This document shows positions 43,459-53,749 of a DNA stretch of 64,000 nt, in pieces. Position 1 is the first letter of the stretch. Every line of letters begins with the position of its first letter. The notes beneath the pieces are model-generated. The model did no database searches. It was not told the origin of the DNA and saw only the letters and a program-made list of their open reading frames with translations. The stretch comes from Conchocele bisecta (lineage: Eukaryota > Mollusca > Bivalvia > Lucinida > Thyasiridae): assembly GCA_029237695.1 (NCBI GenBank), contig CM055267.1, forward strand, positions 9,761,043 through 9,825,042, given 5' to 3'. A program made the position numbers and the translations under genes.

Positions 43459-45687
43459 ATGGAAAGTTGTCAAATATTTGCTAATAAAGTTCACTTCTGT
43501 CTCGGAAAAGGAGACATAGACTACGAGGACGACGACGACGACAACGGCAATGTAAATGCCAACAGTCTCCGTGAGAAGTTTGAAAAGTTCGTATCGCAAA
43601 AGGGAATCGAGAATGTGCTCGTCATGCGCGACGGAAACGTTCTACTTCAAAGCGGCGGCGGCAGCGGGAAAAAGATTAAGTTCAACAGCGGTATGAAAAC
43701 GATCCAGACGGCCCTGCAGCTGCGCGAAGTACCCACGAGAGTGAAGACGCTCAATCCACTACCCAGTGCGTTTCTCGCGCACTACTTCCAGAACGGCTAC
43801 GACGAGACGGCAGTTCTGTACACGCTGGGAAAGAGATTCGCCAAGGAAGCCATCGAGGCGGACATGAAGAACGGTCGCGAAAACTGGAAAAACAAGGCCC
43901 GTGTTCGACAGTTCCTCGAAATGACGACCGTCGAGATGCTCGACGACTCGGCGATTGCACCGGAGCACGTCAAGATCATCAACGAAAACAAGAAGCTTGT
44001 CGATGAACTCGTGCGCGACGCCAACCCCAACGACGACTTGGAGTTGGGCGAATGTTACGATGTGCTATTCAGGGAAGGCGAGGTGGACGAAGAGACGCTC
44101 GAATATCGCGTCGTCTACCCGGAACGCGAGCCGTACAGGGTGCCAATCAAGAGCTACAAAGGTGTACTCACAGCAAAGAGAAAGCATTATTGGATATACT
44201 CTCACTCGGCGAATTATGGCAAGTCGTACGCCGTGGGCGAGCTCATCTCGAAGTACAACGCACATCCTGTCGGTGACATAAACAACTGGATGGGCGTCCC
44301 GGAATCTGCGCAGTTTCTCGTCTTTGACGAATGCGGTCCGGGCAAGAAGATACCCTTGCAGTTCTTGAAATCGCTGACGGGCAGTTCAGCCGCCGGCACG
44401 AGAGCCAACTGCAAGTCGTACGGTCACTCGTACCAGCCGCGCGACGACGTGCAAGTAGTGATCACGTCGAACATGTCGCCATACGAGCTCTACGGAACGT
44501 ACGACGCAAAGACCGGCAGGCGATTCATAGACGTCGACGTACTAATGCAACTCGAGAAGCGGTTTCTTGTTCACCGCGTAGACGGCCCTCTGGAGGAAGA
44601 CCGAGTCAACTTCATGCAGCCCAGCAATTGGTCCTGAAGGAACAGCTGTCTATACAGGCCCCCCCTGTTTTGTGTAAAAATTATTCCAGCCGCTCGTGAA
44701 GAAAGCAGACGATACGAAACAGAAATCACCAACTGCTGCGTTCGACGCCGCCGCCGCTGGCAACATCCAGCAACAGATAGGCGCTGTGTTTAGGCACATT
44801 CAGCGAGCCAAGTTCTTGTGGAATGCGAGATATTTCGTATCGGATGTCGGCCAATCCGGCATAGATAATCTGGCTGAGCGGCTCGACTCACTGCCCATAC
44901 ACGTGCCCCGTTTGAAGACAAGATTGGGCGATGTTACACGCGCTCTCTACGACAGCCGCGATCACCAGAAAGGGGGCAGGTCCTGGGAACTTGCCGACGA
45001 ATATCGCGCACGTCGCAAACCCAGCGGCGAGCTGCTGGATAATTTTCTCAACGTCGACCAGTACGAACTGGAGAAGGACGCCGCGTACACGCGGTACATA
45101 TGGAACAATCGCAGACAGCTGTACGACGACGTGTTCGAAGCCGTATTTGTGCAGAGTGATGACGACGACGACGACTGCGAGAGGTAACGCCGGAGAAACT
45201 GGCCGAAATGATGTCAGAATTCGACGAGATGTTCCCGCCTAGCCGCTTCGCGAGCGAACAGATACGGCGATTCGTGAAGCTTGTACTCGAAGAGTTCTTC
45301 GCTCTCGACCAGTGTAAGGTGACGCGCACGGTCAAAGGCATTCATTCGACGAGACAACGTGCTCGCAAGAGACAAAGGTGCAACGATGACGACTGTAACG
45401 CCGCTAAGAAGAGTCGGTTGGACCCGAGCCTCTTACAAGTCGTCGAACAGCTGCAAAGGGATAGCGATACCTCTGCGTCGGCGTCTTCTTCTTCTTCTTC
45501 TTCTTCTTCTTCTTCTCTGCCGTCGTGCAAGTTCTGCCACCGTGCGCCGACAACTAACCCGTCGATCGCGGGAGCGTCGTGCGGTCACCTGTTCTGCTGC
45601 CTAGATTGCCTGGGAACGTACGCTGACATAACTCGCATATCGGATCGTGACGGGTTGCTCAGGTGCCCGATATGCGAGTCAAGCTAG
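43459..45687 (+). pseudogene. Rep-like SF3 helicase 2 with C-terminal RING finger, frameshifted
   Basis: The start is the ATG at 43459 (MESCQIFANK), after an acidic leader and a weak TATA-like ACATATACG at 43408. SF3 motifs are Walker A HSANYGKS (about 44215), Walker B FLVFDECGPGK (about 44325) and motif C VVITSNMSPYE (about 44455). The frame stops at 44637. Coding resumes in another frame at about 44696 (KKADDTKQ) and again at about 45187 (VTPEKLAEMM). The C-terminus adds a Ser run encoded by TCT repeats and a C3HC4 RING (CKFCHRAP, SCGHLFCCLDC, CPIC), suggesting a fused E3 ubiquitin ligase domain not present in Rep 1 or Rep 3. Confidence 0.78.
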
Positions 45688-45840
45688 TACCGCGTTTGTT
45701 CTCGAACATTGGCTGGCTGTGTGTTCGAAACTGTGACGGAAAATATGCAATCTCGCGAGCAAGCGAGCTCGCGTTCCAGAACATTCCATGTGTGTCTCAT
45801 CTCATCTCATCACATGCATTGTGGCCTGCGATAAACATTT

Positions 45841-46040
45841 CTGATTCTATCCAAAAAGTTTTATGGGGGGGGGGGTGTGTATAGAGTGGTACTGGTACTG
45901 GTACTGATACTGGTACTGGTACTTCCTTTCTAAAAAATAGTATTCAATAAAATACCCCAGTACTAGTACCAGTACCAGTACCAGTACCAGTACCACTCTC
46001 TATACACCCCCCCCCATAAAACTTTTTGGATAGAATCAGA
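45841..46040. repeat. Giant hairpin H6
   Basis: The flanks are CTGATTCTATCC and its complement. The arms are a G run, TGTGTATAGAG and GGTACT hexamers. The loop has TTCAATAAAATACCCC. It lies between Rep 2 and Rep 3. Confidence 0.85.
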
Positions 46041-46099
46041 AATGTTCAAAATATAATGATATCAGAAGAAAAAATAATGATATGGAATACGACACACAC

Positions 46100-46107
46100 T
46101 ATATATA
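46100..46107 (+). promoter_or_regulatory. TATA box of Rep 3
   Basis: TATATATA in the context CACTATATATACGACAG, 44 bases before the ATG at 46151. The equivalent Rep 2 site is CACTACATATACGGCAG, a weakened version. Confidence 0.65.
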
Positions 46108-46150
46108 CGACAGGCGGCTTCGTGTCGGGTCACAACTCAACCAACAAGCC

Positions 46151-47858
46151 ATGTCGATTGCTGCAATATTTTCCCGTCAAGTGCACATCTTCGTCGGCGA
46201 CGACACCATCGCGGCACCACTTGCAGAGAAGATCGCCCAGTTTGCCGCCGAGCAGGGAATCGACAACGTTATTGTCTTGCGAGAGGGACACGTCCTGCTC
46301 GACAGTGCGAAGAAGATGAGGTTTCGCGAAGGAGTCGACACGATCAAGACGGCACTCCAGTTGAAGCATGCGCCCGTACTCGTCGACTACACGATGGGAC
46401 AGCGCACGTTTCTCGGACAGCATTTCTTCGAGAGCGGCTACGACGAGACGTCAATTGTGTACACGCGAGGATTGATCTTCGAGAGAGCGGCCATCGAAGG
46501 GTACGTTCGAAGTTGCCACGAGAACCTGTACAACATAGAGCGCAACAGAAAGTTTCTCGAGCACACGACGAGCGAGTTGCTCGAAGACGGCATCATCAAG
46601 TTGGAAGACGTTGGTGTCATCGACGACGCGAAGATCCTGGTCGCCGAGTTGGACCTCGAGGACGACATGAACGACGACATGGAGTTCGGCGAGCGATACG
46701 ACGTCATACTACTGAGAACGACAACTGCCGCTGCAGACGCTGCCGCTGCCGCCGATGATGCTGACCCGTGCTACGAGATTGCCATCAAGAGTTGCAAAGG
46801 TCGCACCGACCTGAAGTACAAGCATTACTGGATATACTCGCACGAGCCCAACCAATCATTGTGCGCCATGCGACGTTTTGCGACCGATCACAACGCGCAA
46901 TTCGCCAACACGAATGCGGACGAATGCACGAGCGGCGGCGTTCACTCTTCGTCGCAGTTCATAATATTCCGAGACGAATGCGGCAGTCTTCGTCGCCAGA
47001 TGCCGTGGTCTCATTTGATGTCGCTGACGGGAGGCCCTGCACTGGGTGGGCACAGGCTCCGACAATCGACGCCTGCGAGAAGATGCTCAGATCATCGTCC
47101 TGTCGAGCCATTCGCCGTACGAGGTTTACGGCACGTACGACGAGACGAGGTCCACACGGCGATTCATGGACAACAACCACATGGTGAAGTTCGAGTCGAG
47201 ATTTCACGTCCACCGCGTCGACGGCCCGTTGGAGGATGACAGACTGGACTTCATCCCGGTTGGCGACTGGACCGAAGAACAGTTCACGAGACGGCTGTGC
47301 AACATATTCCGGCCACTGCGCAACGGCGACGGCGTCTACCGCAGCATCGAGGAAAAGTTCTTCGGCGTGCTTCAGCACATTCTCGTAGCAAAGCACCTGC
47401 TGCACGAGAGGTTTCGCGTCGCGGCGATGCGCAGCGGCAAGATAACGTCCGAACTGCTAGCGAAGAGACTGGACTCGCTGCTTCCCGTCGGCCGCGTGGC
47501 TGGTCTCAACACGACACTGGGCGACGTCGCTCGTGCTCTCTTCGCTGACGACAGCAGCCGCCGCCGCTGCACCCAGAAGTCTGGCCGAGATTGGGATCAG
47601 GCCATCGCTCGGCTCGTCGAAGAAGAAATGCAATTGGTAGTGGCTGCGCGAACGACGGATCGAAAACCTGGCGGCGATGATGACGACTACGATTACGATG
47701 AAGCGCACTTCGTTGACGCACGCAGACGTGTACCTAGCATCGGTCGACGGGAGCTGAAGAACATTCGAGAACGTTTACTGCAGTCGCGACGCTCGGTTGC
47801 CGGTTACGGCGATATATTACTCGACGACGACGTCGAAGTTGATGACATGCTGTGTTGA
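46151..47858 (+). pseudogene. Rep-like SF3 helicase 3, degenerate ATPase
   Basis: It starts at the ATG at 46151 (MSIAAIFSRQV) and is colinear with Rep 2. The Walker A position reads YSHEPNQSLCAMRR instead of NYGKT/S, so the ATP-binding Gly-Lys is gone. The Walker B position reads FIIFRDECG. A frame change near 47045 leads to a motif C position with VLSSHSPYEVYG in place of ITSN. The C-terminus keeps LNTTLGDVARAL but lacks the FLNVEQY module and ends DVEVDDMLC. AATAAA follows at 47874. Loss of the ATPase residues suggests a non-enzymatic paralogue or decay. Confidence 0.72.
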
Positions 47859-48479
47859 AATGAATGTACTCGAAATAAAAAAACAGTTTAATATATTTTG
47901 TATTTTGTTCGTACATTGATCATGTTTCGTCTCGAGCAAACACGGGTGGAAAACAAATCTCGTTGTAGTGATCTTCAACGTCGCAGGTCGATGACGAGCA
48001 CTACGGTTACTAGCCGCCCCGCTGTGACCTGACACGGATGCGTATCCAAAGCTCCATTATTTTTTTCTGATTTCTGATTCTATCCAAAAAGTTTGGACCA
48101 ACCAACCAACCAACCAACCAACTGAGAATGTTCGAGAACAAACGCGGTGAATTACACCAGCTCGCTCATCGCATATCTCGCAATGTCGGAGTACGTTCCT
48201 GTCCAGGCAGCATCGACGCCTAGCCCAGTGGTAGGTCATCCCGCCGTGCACGGGTCTATCTCAGGTTGAATCTCTGAGTCAGGGTGAAGGAGAAACTCTG
48301 AGTCGCGACTCATGTTTACAGCGACGACAAACTTTCTTAGTCACCGAGCGAAGCAGGGTGCGTAACAAAGTATGTCGCCGCTTCGAAGGAGGAAAGGACA
48401 TGCATGTATAGACACAATCAACAAAGTTTCGACATTTTAACACATTTATTAATTTCACAACAGTACAGTTCAATTCAAT
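47859..48479. other. Intergenic region with tRNA-like element and duplicated 3' flank
   Basis: No gene was seen. It holds a half-hairpin flank (CTGATTCTATCC, about 48070) and GGACCAACCAACCAACC. A tRNA-like element (48205-48275) has TAGCCCAGTGGTAGGTC and B-box-like GGTTGAATC. A block of about 150 bases (48320-48470) is shared with 34545-34690. Confidence 0.5.
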
Positions 48480-49106
48480 TCAATTCTTCTGCAGCGTCAT
48501 CGCTCCGGGCGCATCGCACACGAGACAGGCGAACGCCCCGCTGCGGTTGTTCTTCATCGTCTCCGCATAGCTACCGAGACAGTCGATACAGCAGAACGGG
48601 TGGTCGCACGACGAACCCCGCAACACCAGCGGGTAAGACGTCGACGCGGACAGCTTCCCTAGACTCTCGAGCGACGCGCCGATGTGTCGAACGCTCTCCA
48701 CCATCTCTTCGTAACTACTGCCGCTGTCGCTAGAGCTTTGTGCAGCAGCAGCAGCAGCAGCAGTCGATGGCCGATGCGACGACGACTTGCGCTTCTTCGC
48801 CGCCACCTTCTTCTCCGTGGACAATGCCGCCGCCGCCGCAGGCTTTCTCTTCTTTGGTTGAGCCACCTTCTGCTGAACGACATGCTGCGGCGGCGCTGGT
48901 TGATGCTGTTGCTGCAGCTGCTGAGTGTACGTGTTCGTCGTAGCAGCAGCTCCTTGGTCCATCATCGACTCTATATCGGCCAACAGATTATCGGCGGCAC
49001 TCGCCGTCTCGTCGTCGTACTCCGAAGCTGCCGCCACCGCTGCCGTTGGGATGTACTCCGGATGACGCGGGTCGTAGAACTGGTTATTATCCATAATGTA
49101 TGCCAT
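48480..49106 (-). CDS. 208-aa protein with degenerate RING-like C-terminus
   Basis: An intact frame starts at the ATG at 49106 with a TATA box at 49164-49176. The N-terminus is Tyr/Asp/Pro-containing (DPRHPEYIP). The middle is Gln-, Ala-, Lys- and Ser-rich with nuclear-signal-like PKKRK and KKRK. The C-terminus (SSCDHPFCCIDCLGSYAET ... CLVC) closely matches the RING of Rep 2 (CGHLFCCLDCLGTYADI ... CPIC), but the first zinc pair is missing and the spot reads SYPLVLRG. It is probably a nuclear protein derived from the same RING module, with binding of one zinc ion at best. Confidence 0.65.
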   Translation of the reverse strand: MAYIMDNNQFYDPRHPEYIPTAAVAAASEYDDETASAADNLLADIESMMDQGAAATTNTYTQQLQQQHQPAPPQHVVQQKVAQPKKRKPAAAAALSTEKKVAAKKRKSSSHRPSTAAAAAAAQSSSDSGSSYEEMVESVRHIGASLESLGKLSASTSYPLVLRGSSCDHPFCCIDCLGSYAETMKNNRSGAFACLVCDAPGAMTLQKN

Positions 49107-49163
49107 GTTGCTTGCTTGCTCGCTAGAATTGCGATGAATGATCCATCCGTCCGATCTGCTCTC

Positions 49164-49275
49164 GCTTTTATACCCGCTGGACGGATCGAGCTCTCGTTAT
49201 TTGTTCTTCTTAACTCGGCTCCCATTGGAAGACGTCAGACGGCCGACCCGATTGGCCGCTAAAATTAGCACTCGC
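49164..49275 (-). promoter_or_regulatory. Promoter of the 208-aa gene
   Basis: Minus-strand TATAAAAG (about 49166), CCAATGGGAGCCG (about 49225), a GACGTC site and CCAATCGGG (about 49250). It is homologous to the orphan promoter at 35880-36040. Confidence 0.6.
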
Positions 49276-49411
49276 TCTCTTCAAGGTCCGAGTCACGTGA
49301 CTAAACGTGACGTCACTACTGGCTGATGCCTAACAGAACTCGAAGGTCACATGGCCGAACGTGACGTCGCCGCAGCACTCCAAGGCACTTGCGGCCGAAC
49401 GTGATGCTGGC

Positions 49412-50014
49412 CTAACGAAGCTTTCCTTGGCGAATGCCGTGACTGCTCAAGCAGTTGTACAGCCACAGGAAGTCGTGCTTCTTCTTGTAGTCGCTCGTCA
49501 TTCCGCCGCCGCCGATTGCCGAGCTCATGATCGCGTAGAGAAACACGCTCAGCAGGGCATACGGACACAACGACGTCGAACGACTGTGCTTGTACGCGTC
49601 GAACACAAAGTCCACGTATTTCGCATTGTCCACGTTCGTCTCGTCGAACAGGGCGAAGAAGTCGTATCGCTTCCGCCTGTTGTACCCGCACATCGGGTCG
49701 CCGAAGACGGGATCGAAGTGATCGCTTATCTTGTCCACGGACATGCTTCTCAAAAGGGGCAAGTCTTCGTCGCCGCTAGCCTTTTGCAACACGAGCTCGA
49801 TGCACGTCTTCGTGCCGCATCCCACATCTCGACTCGTGGTCGCGAGCAATTTCTCGAAACGTTCCAGCTCTCCCATGTGCCGAGGTACACATTGTTGATA
49901 CATGCACAGAAGACACAGGTCGCTGTCGCTCTCATACATGGGCGAGAACAGGTTCGCTGTCGTCGCCGGGGGACATTCGTCAGCGTCGTCGTCGCCGTCG
50001 AATAACTGTTCCAT
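49412..50014 (-). CDS. About 200-aa protein of unknown function
   Basis: An intact frame; I prefer the ATG at 50014 (MEQLFDGDDDADE) to the one at 50053 because the latter overlaps an AATAAATG sequence typical of a 3' signal. It has an acidic N-terminus, a Cys-rich stretch CLLCMYQQCVPRH, then GCGTKTC. A hydrophobic helix near the end (ALLSVFLYAIMSSAIGGGG) could be a membrane or buried segment. No family was recognised. Confidence 0.55.
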   Translation of the reverse strand: MEQLFDGDDDADECPPATTANLFSPMYESDSDLCLLCMYQQCVPRHMGELERFEKLLATTSRDVGCGTKTCIELVLQKASGDEDLPLLRSMSVDKISDHFDPVFGDPMCGYNRRKRYDFFALFDETNVDNAKYVDFVFDAYKHSRSTSLCPYALLSVFLYAIMSSAIGGGGMTSDYKKKHDFLWLYNCLSSHGIRQGKLR

Positions 50015-50307
50015 GATAAAAGAAAAGCAAGTGTTCGCTAGTTTTCGGCACATTTATTCAAATAAATACAATCAACCGTTCGCCGATGATGCATCGCTGC
50101 TCTCATAGTCACACTCAGTATCAACTCTTGATCCACCATGTACCGCGTCGTGTAATGCGGCGACATACATGCAGTTCAACAAGAAGGTAACAACTTGAGT
50201 GTCGAGCGAGATTCTTGCCTAGTCAGATGGTGTGATTCTCGTTGAGCACAACGGTGCAGATTTCATCAAAATCCGTTAATGCAATGCAAAGTTAGAGCAA
50301 TTTTAAG

Positions 50308-50520
50308 AAAAAAGCAAATGGCGGAGATTTTTTCAATGTGGGGGGGGGGGGTGTGTATAGAGTGGTACTGGTACTGGTACTGGTACTGGTACTAGTACTG
50401 GGGTATTTTATAGAATACTATTTTTAGAAAGGAAGTACCAGTACAAGTATCAGTACCAGTACCAGTACCACTCTATACACACCCCCCCACATTGAAAAAA
50501 TCTCCGCCATTTGCTTTTTT
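50308..50520. repeat. Giant hairpin H7
   Basis: The outer arms are AAAAAAGCAAATGGCGGAGATTTTTTC and its complement, as in H1. The inner arms are a G run, TGTGTATAGAG and GGTACT hexamers, as in H6. It combines the flanks of one hairpin class with the stem of another. Confidence 0.85.
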
Positions 50521-50837
50521 TACCCCACCCACCTGACTTAACATGTAAAACTTCGATTAGTCATAGATGTAGTCTACGCGGTAATCGGATCTCGGTGCTA
50601 GCTAGCATTTTTTAATTTCTATTGTTCCATTGACAAGTTGCGGGGTCATCAATCTCAGTGTGCCACGCTCTATAGCCACCCTGTCACCTTTTGCGTCGCA
50701 TTCACCAATTTAAGTAGATCTTTGCTTTCGTTCGCGATAGGTTGAAACCTCGTGCTGAATATGTCGTTGGCCACTACAACGTTTTCGATAGAATCAGAAA
50801 TGGAGATTTGGATCAGGTCACTGCGGGGCGCGGCGCA
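50521..50837. other. Intergenic, no gene seen
   Basis: It contains a half-flank GATAGAATCAGAAATGG (about 50790) and a tRNA-like fragment GTTGCGGGGTCATC (about 50637). Confidence 0.4.
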
Positions 50838-52337
50838 TTACCGGGAGGGCGAGCGGGCGGCTAGTAGCTCTCTGACGCGCATCTTCGTCTTGTCGTGTCG
50901 CGAACACACGTCGAAGCAGTACGAGATGCAGCCCACGCACATGCGTTCCATGACATGCTGCTGTCGGTCTACACTCTTTGCATCGACGACGACCCTTAGC
51001 TTCTCGAAACACGTCGTCGGCTGCGGCGAACTGCTGCCGCTGCTGCCGCTGTCGTGATGCTTGCCGCAATTCAGCTGCACCGCATGTCCACGCTGCTGCT
51101 GCACGGTCACGATGCTGTGACACAGTCTCGTCTTCTGACACAGAGACGTGATGTACACGTCCCGCTTGTGCAAGTTCACTAGCGCTCGCAGGCGAAACTC
51201 TATGTTGTTGCAACTTTCGTCGTCGTCGACGATTCTGCACTCGTACAGGTCGACGTAGTCAAACTCCGAGCAGCCGTCTTTGCACGACAGGTAGTTGAAT
51301 GGATTGCTGGCGTCGCTGACGATGGTCACGTGCCCGAACTTTCTGCTCTTATAGTTCACGGGTCTGCTGCACGTTCTGCAGAAAATGAACAGACCCGCGT
51401 CGTACAGGCGTTCGAGACTACTTCCCACTGAGCCGATGCACTTTGTGTGGCAGAAGCATCCCGGTCTGTTGAGGTCGATCGTCTTGTTGCTCACGTAGTT
51501 TGAGAAAAACTCCAGCTGGTTGATGATGTAGTGCGAGAACGAGAGATTCGCTGTCCGAATTGGCGACGACAACACGTTGCGGATTACGTGGAAACAGTGT
51601 CGCCGCGAACTTGGTTCCTTAACCAGCTTCTGTCTGTAAAAGTAAGCGAAATCCAGCCATTTCCTTAGGGTACGCCAACTCAGATTCTTGAACTCTCGCT
51701 TCCGAGTCGTTCAGCAGTCGATTGCTCGTCTCGAACCGGTAGGCAAAGTTGCAGAGTGATTTTAAGGTTCGAAATGATTTCACTGTTGGCAGGCCACTCG
51801 GTGTTGCCGTGCTCGGCGAAGATAACCGGTTTGAGTAACTCAAAGTTTCTGATCGGATTCGTTGACGCAGCCCGATGTAGTGAACGCTACTTTCGATACC
51901 GGGATCTGAGTGTGATTGTTGATGCACAGAAAGTTTCCTTTCCTCTTCTGCACGTACAGCTCGTCGAATGGTTGCTTGTCTACCGTGATTCGTCTGATCG
52001 TCTCCAGAAGCTGCACGATTTGCTTGCCGACTTCGAAGTCTACATTCTTGAAGTAAACTATGCATGCGAGAACCACCAGAAAGAAAACGTGAACGCGGTC
52101 GTCGTCTCCCTGCTGACGCGAATACACTTTCCTCAGTAGTCGATCATGACGTGTAGCGAACAACTTGTCCACCATGTAATGCACGAACCTGTAGCACTGG
52201 AACGTTGTCATCGTTTCTCTGAGACGGCACAGGCTGGCAAGGCAAACTCGTCTGAGGGCCAACGCCTCTCTTGGTAACGTTAACAGAGCGAGCTACACGT
52301 TAGCCTTGAGAATTTCTGCGATGTTTTTGTTGTCCAT
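50838..52337 (-). pseudogene. Cys-rich zinc-binding-type protein, frameshifted
   Basis: The start is the ATG at 52337 (MDNKNIAEI) with a TATA box at about 52376-52386. The first frame stops after 14 codons. Coding resumes (LALRRVCLASLCRL) and shifts again near 51860 and between 51570 and 51620, for roughly 500 codons in all. The C-terminal part has many Cys and His in pairs (GCFCHTKC, FCRTCSRP, CKDGC, MCVGCISYC). This suggests several structural zinc sites. The N-terminal part has a hydrophobic stretch VFFLVVLACIVYF. The family is not recognised; a regulatory or nuclear-egress role cannot be decided from sequence. Confidence 0.55.
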
Positions 52338-52426
52338 TTCTAAGAGTATGTGTCGTGTTTTGATTGGCAAATTCATTTATAAATAGGTCACGTGATCCAT
52401 AGCATTATTTTTTGCCATCGAGATCG

Positions 52427-52434
52427 TATAAAAG
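52427..52434 (+). promoter_or_regulatory. TATA box of the 269-aa gene
   Basis: TATAAAAG, 48 bases before the ATG at 52475. The divergent TATA for the Cys-rich gene lies 45 bases away. Confidence 0.7.
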
Positions 52435-52474
52435 CGAGTGTCCGTTTCAACATACATCATTCGCAACATCAATC

Positions 52475-53284
52475 ATGTCGAACGCTACATTTATCCGAGA
52501 TCGAGTTCGTGAAAGCTACGCGATCAACAGACTATGCGATGGAGATCGACGAGTGTACGCTATACATAAGAGACTACAGGAGGCCGCTAAGCGTCGTCGT
52601 CAGAATCTGGTGTCCAAGACTGAACTCTTCGCTGCGCTGGAACGACACTACCTGCGATTTCCTGGGTGGTTCTGCGTTCGAGATGACAGTAGCAAGTACT
52701 GCTCTCAACAACTTCTGCGATCGACCATCACGACAGAAACAGGAAAGCGACGTGTGTACTTCGACATCCCTGTTCGCTGTGTCGGCAGTACGGACTTATT
52801 CGACATACTCGGATCATTGCTGGCGAGCAACATCGGCATCGAGGGAATTCATGTCACCTGCGAGTTTGACGGGACGACCAGATTTGTTCCCCACCCGTGT
52901 GTGTTGTTCAAAGAAGACGGCGAGACATCGACCACGATGGTGCAAGGACTCAAGCATCAGCAGCGCCACATGTCACCGAAGACGATATACGAAGTGATTG
53001 GATGTCGCGATGACGGATCCGGGCGAGTTGTGCTGATAACCAGAGCGATGGTGCCGCACACGCGCTACTGTGACTTTTCGAAGTATCAATTCCACGATGC
53101 CTTACCTCAATACGACGTTCACATGCGGATAGGCTATTCGGTATTTACCGATACAGTTAGAACAGTGACTGTTATTTTGCGCAACAAGCTGATTGTGATT
53201 CACCCGTCAATCGATCGCCGAGGCGGGCAAGTCGATGCTGGTTCGGTGATGAATGTTTTAGACTCGATTGTCATGTTGTGTTGA
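52475..53284 (+). CDS. 269-aa protein of unknown function
   Basis: An intact frame starts at the ATG at 52475 (MSNATFIRDRV). The N-terminus is basic and helical (HKRLQEAAKRRRQ). The rest looks alpha/beta, with TITTETGKRRVYFDIPV, LGSLLASNIGIEGIHVTCEF and a C-terminal RLVIHPSID-like strand region. AATAAA at 53293 lies just past the stop. It has no signal peptide or membrane helix, so it is probably intracellular. It pairs divergently with the Cys-rich gene. The family is not recognised. Confidence 0.65.
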   Translation: MSNATFIRDRVRESYAINRLCDGDRRVYAIHKRLQEAAKRRRQNLVSKTELFAALERHYLRFPGWFCVRDDSSKYCSQQLLRSTITTETGKRRVYFDIPVRCVGSTDLFDILGSLLASNIGIEGIHVTCEFDGTTRFVPHPCVLFKEDGETSTTMVQGLKHQQRHMSPKTIYEVIGCRDDGSGRVVLITRAMVPHTRYCDFSKYQFHDALPQYDVHMRIGYSVFTDTVRTVTVILRNKLIVIHPSIDRRGGQVDAGSVMNVLDSIVMLC

Positions 53285-53749
53285 TATTTTATGAATAAAA
53301 GATTATTTAAGCAATACATGTTGTCCATCATCAGTACATTGTGGGACGCAGCTAACGTCCATCGTCACAAGACGTTGTGGCATTGGTGGCAATCCATTCG
53401 AAGACGTGACTTCGACGGGGGGATGCCCTGTGATCGAGTTGACAAACGTTTAATTGCAGTACATGTGACTATGCGACTCTTCCAGACGTGAACGGTGCGA
53501 GAAACATTCTTCTCAAGGCACTTGGAAAGTTTCCGTTCGCCTGAACCGATACAACAAAATACAACCAACGATACGGCTGACTTATCCGTAATTCGGTCTA
53601 ATCGAAATGCCACGAATCGCACATGCATGCGTGTCCGGGTCGTGGCACTCCGGTTGCCGAATCAAAATAGGTTTGAATAAAATCATGAAACCAAAATCTT
53701 CGTTTAAGTCAATGTTTATTAACCCAGGAACATAACCAACTAACATATA
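53285..53749. other. Intergenic, poly(A) signals only
   Basis: AATAAA at 53293 and 53667. A short open frame at 53291-53491 has no supporting promoter or domain. Confidence 0.4.
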
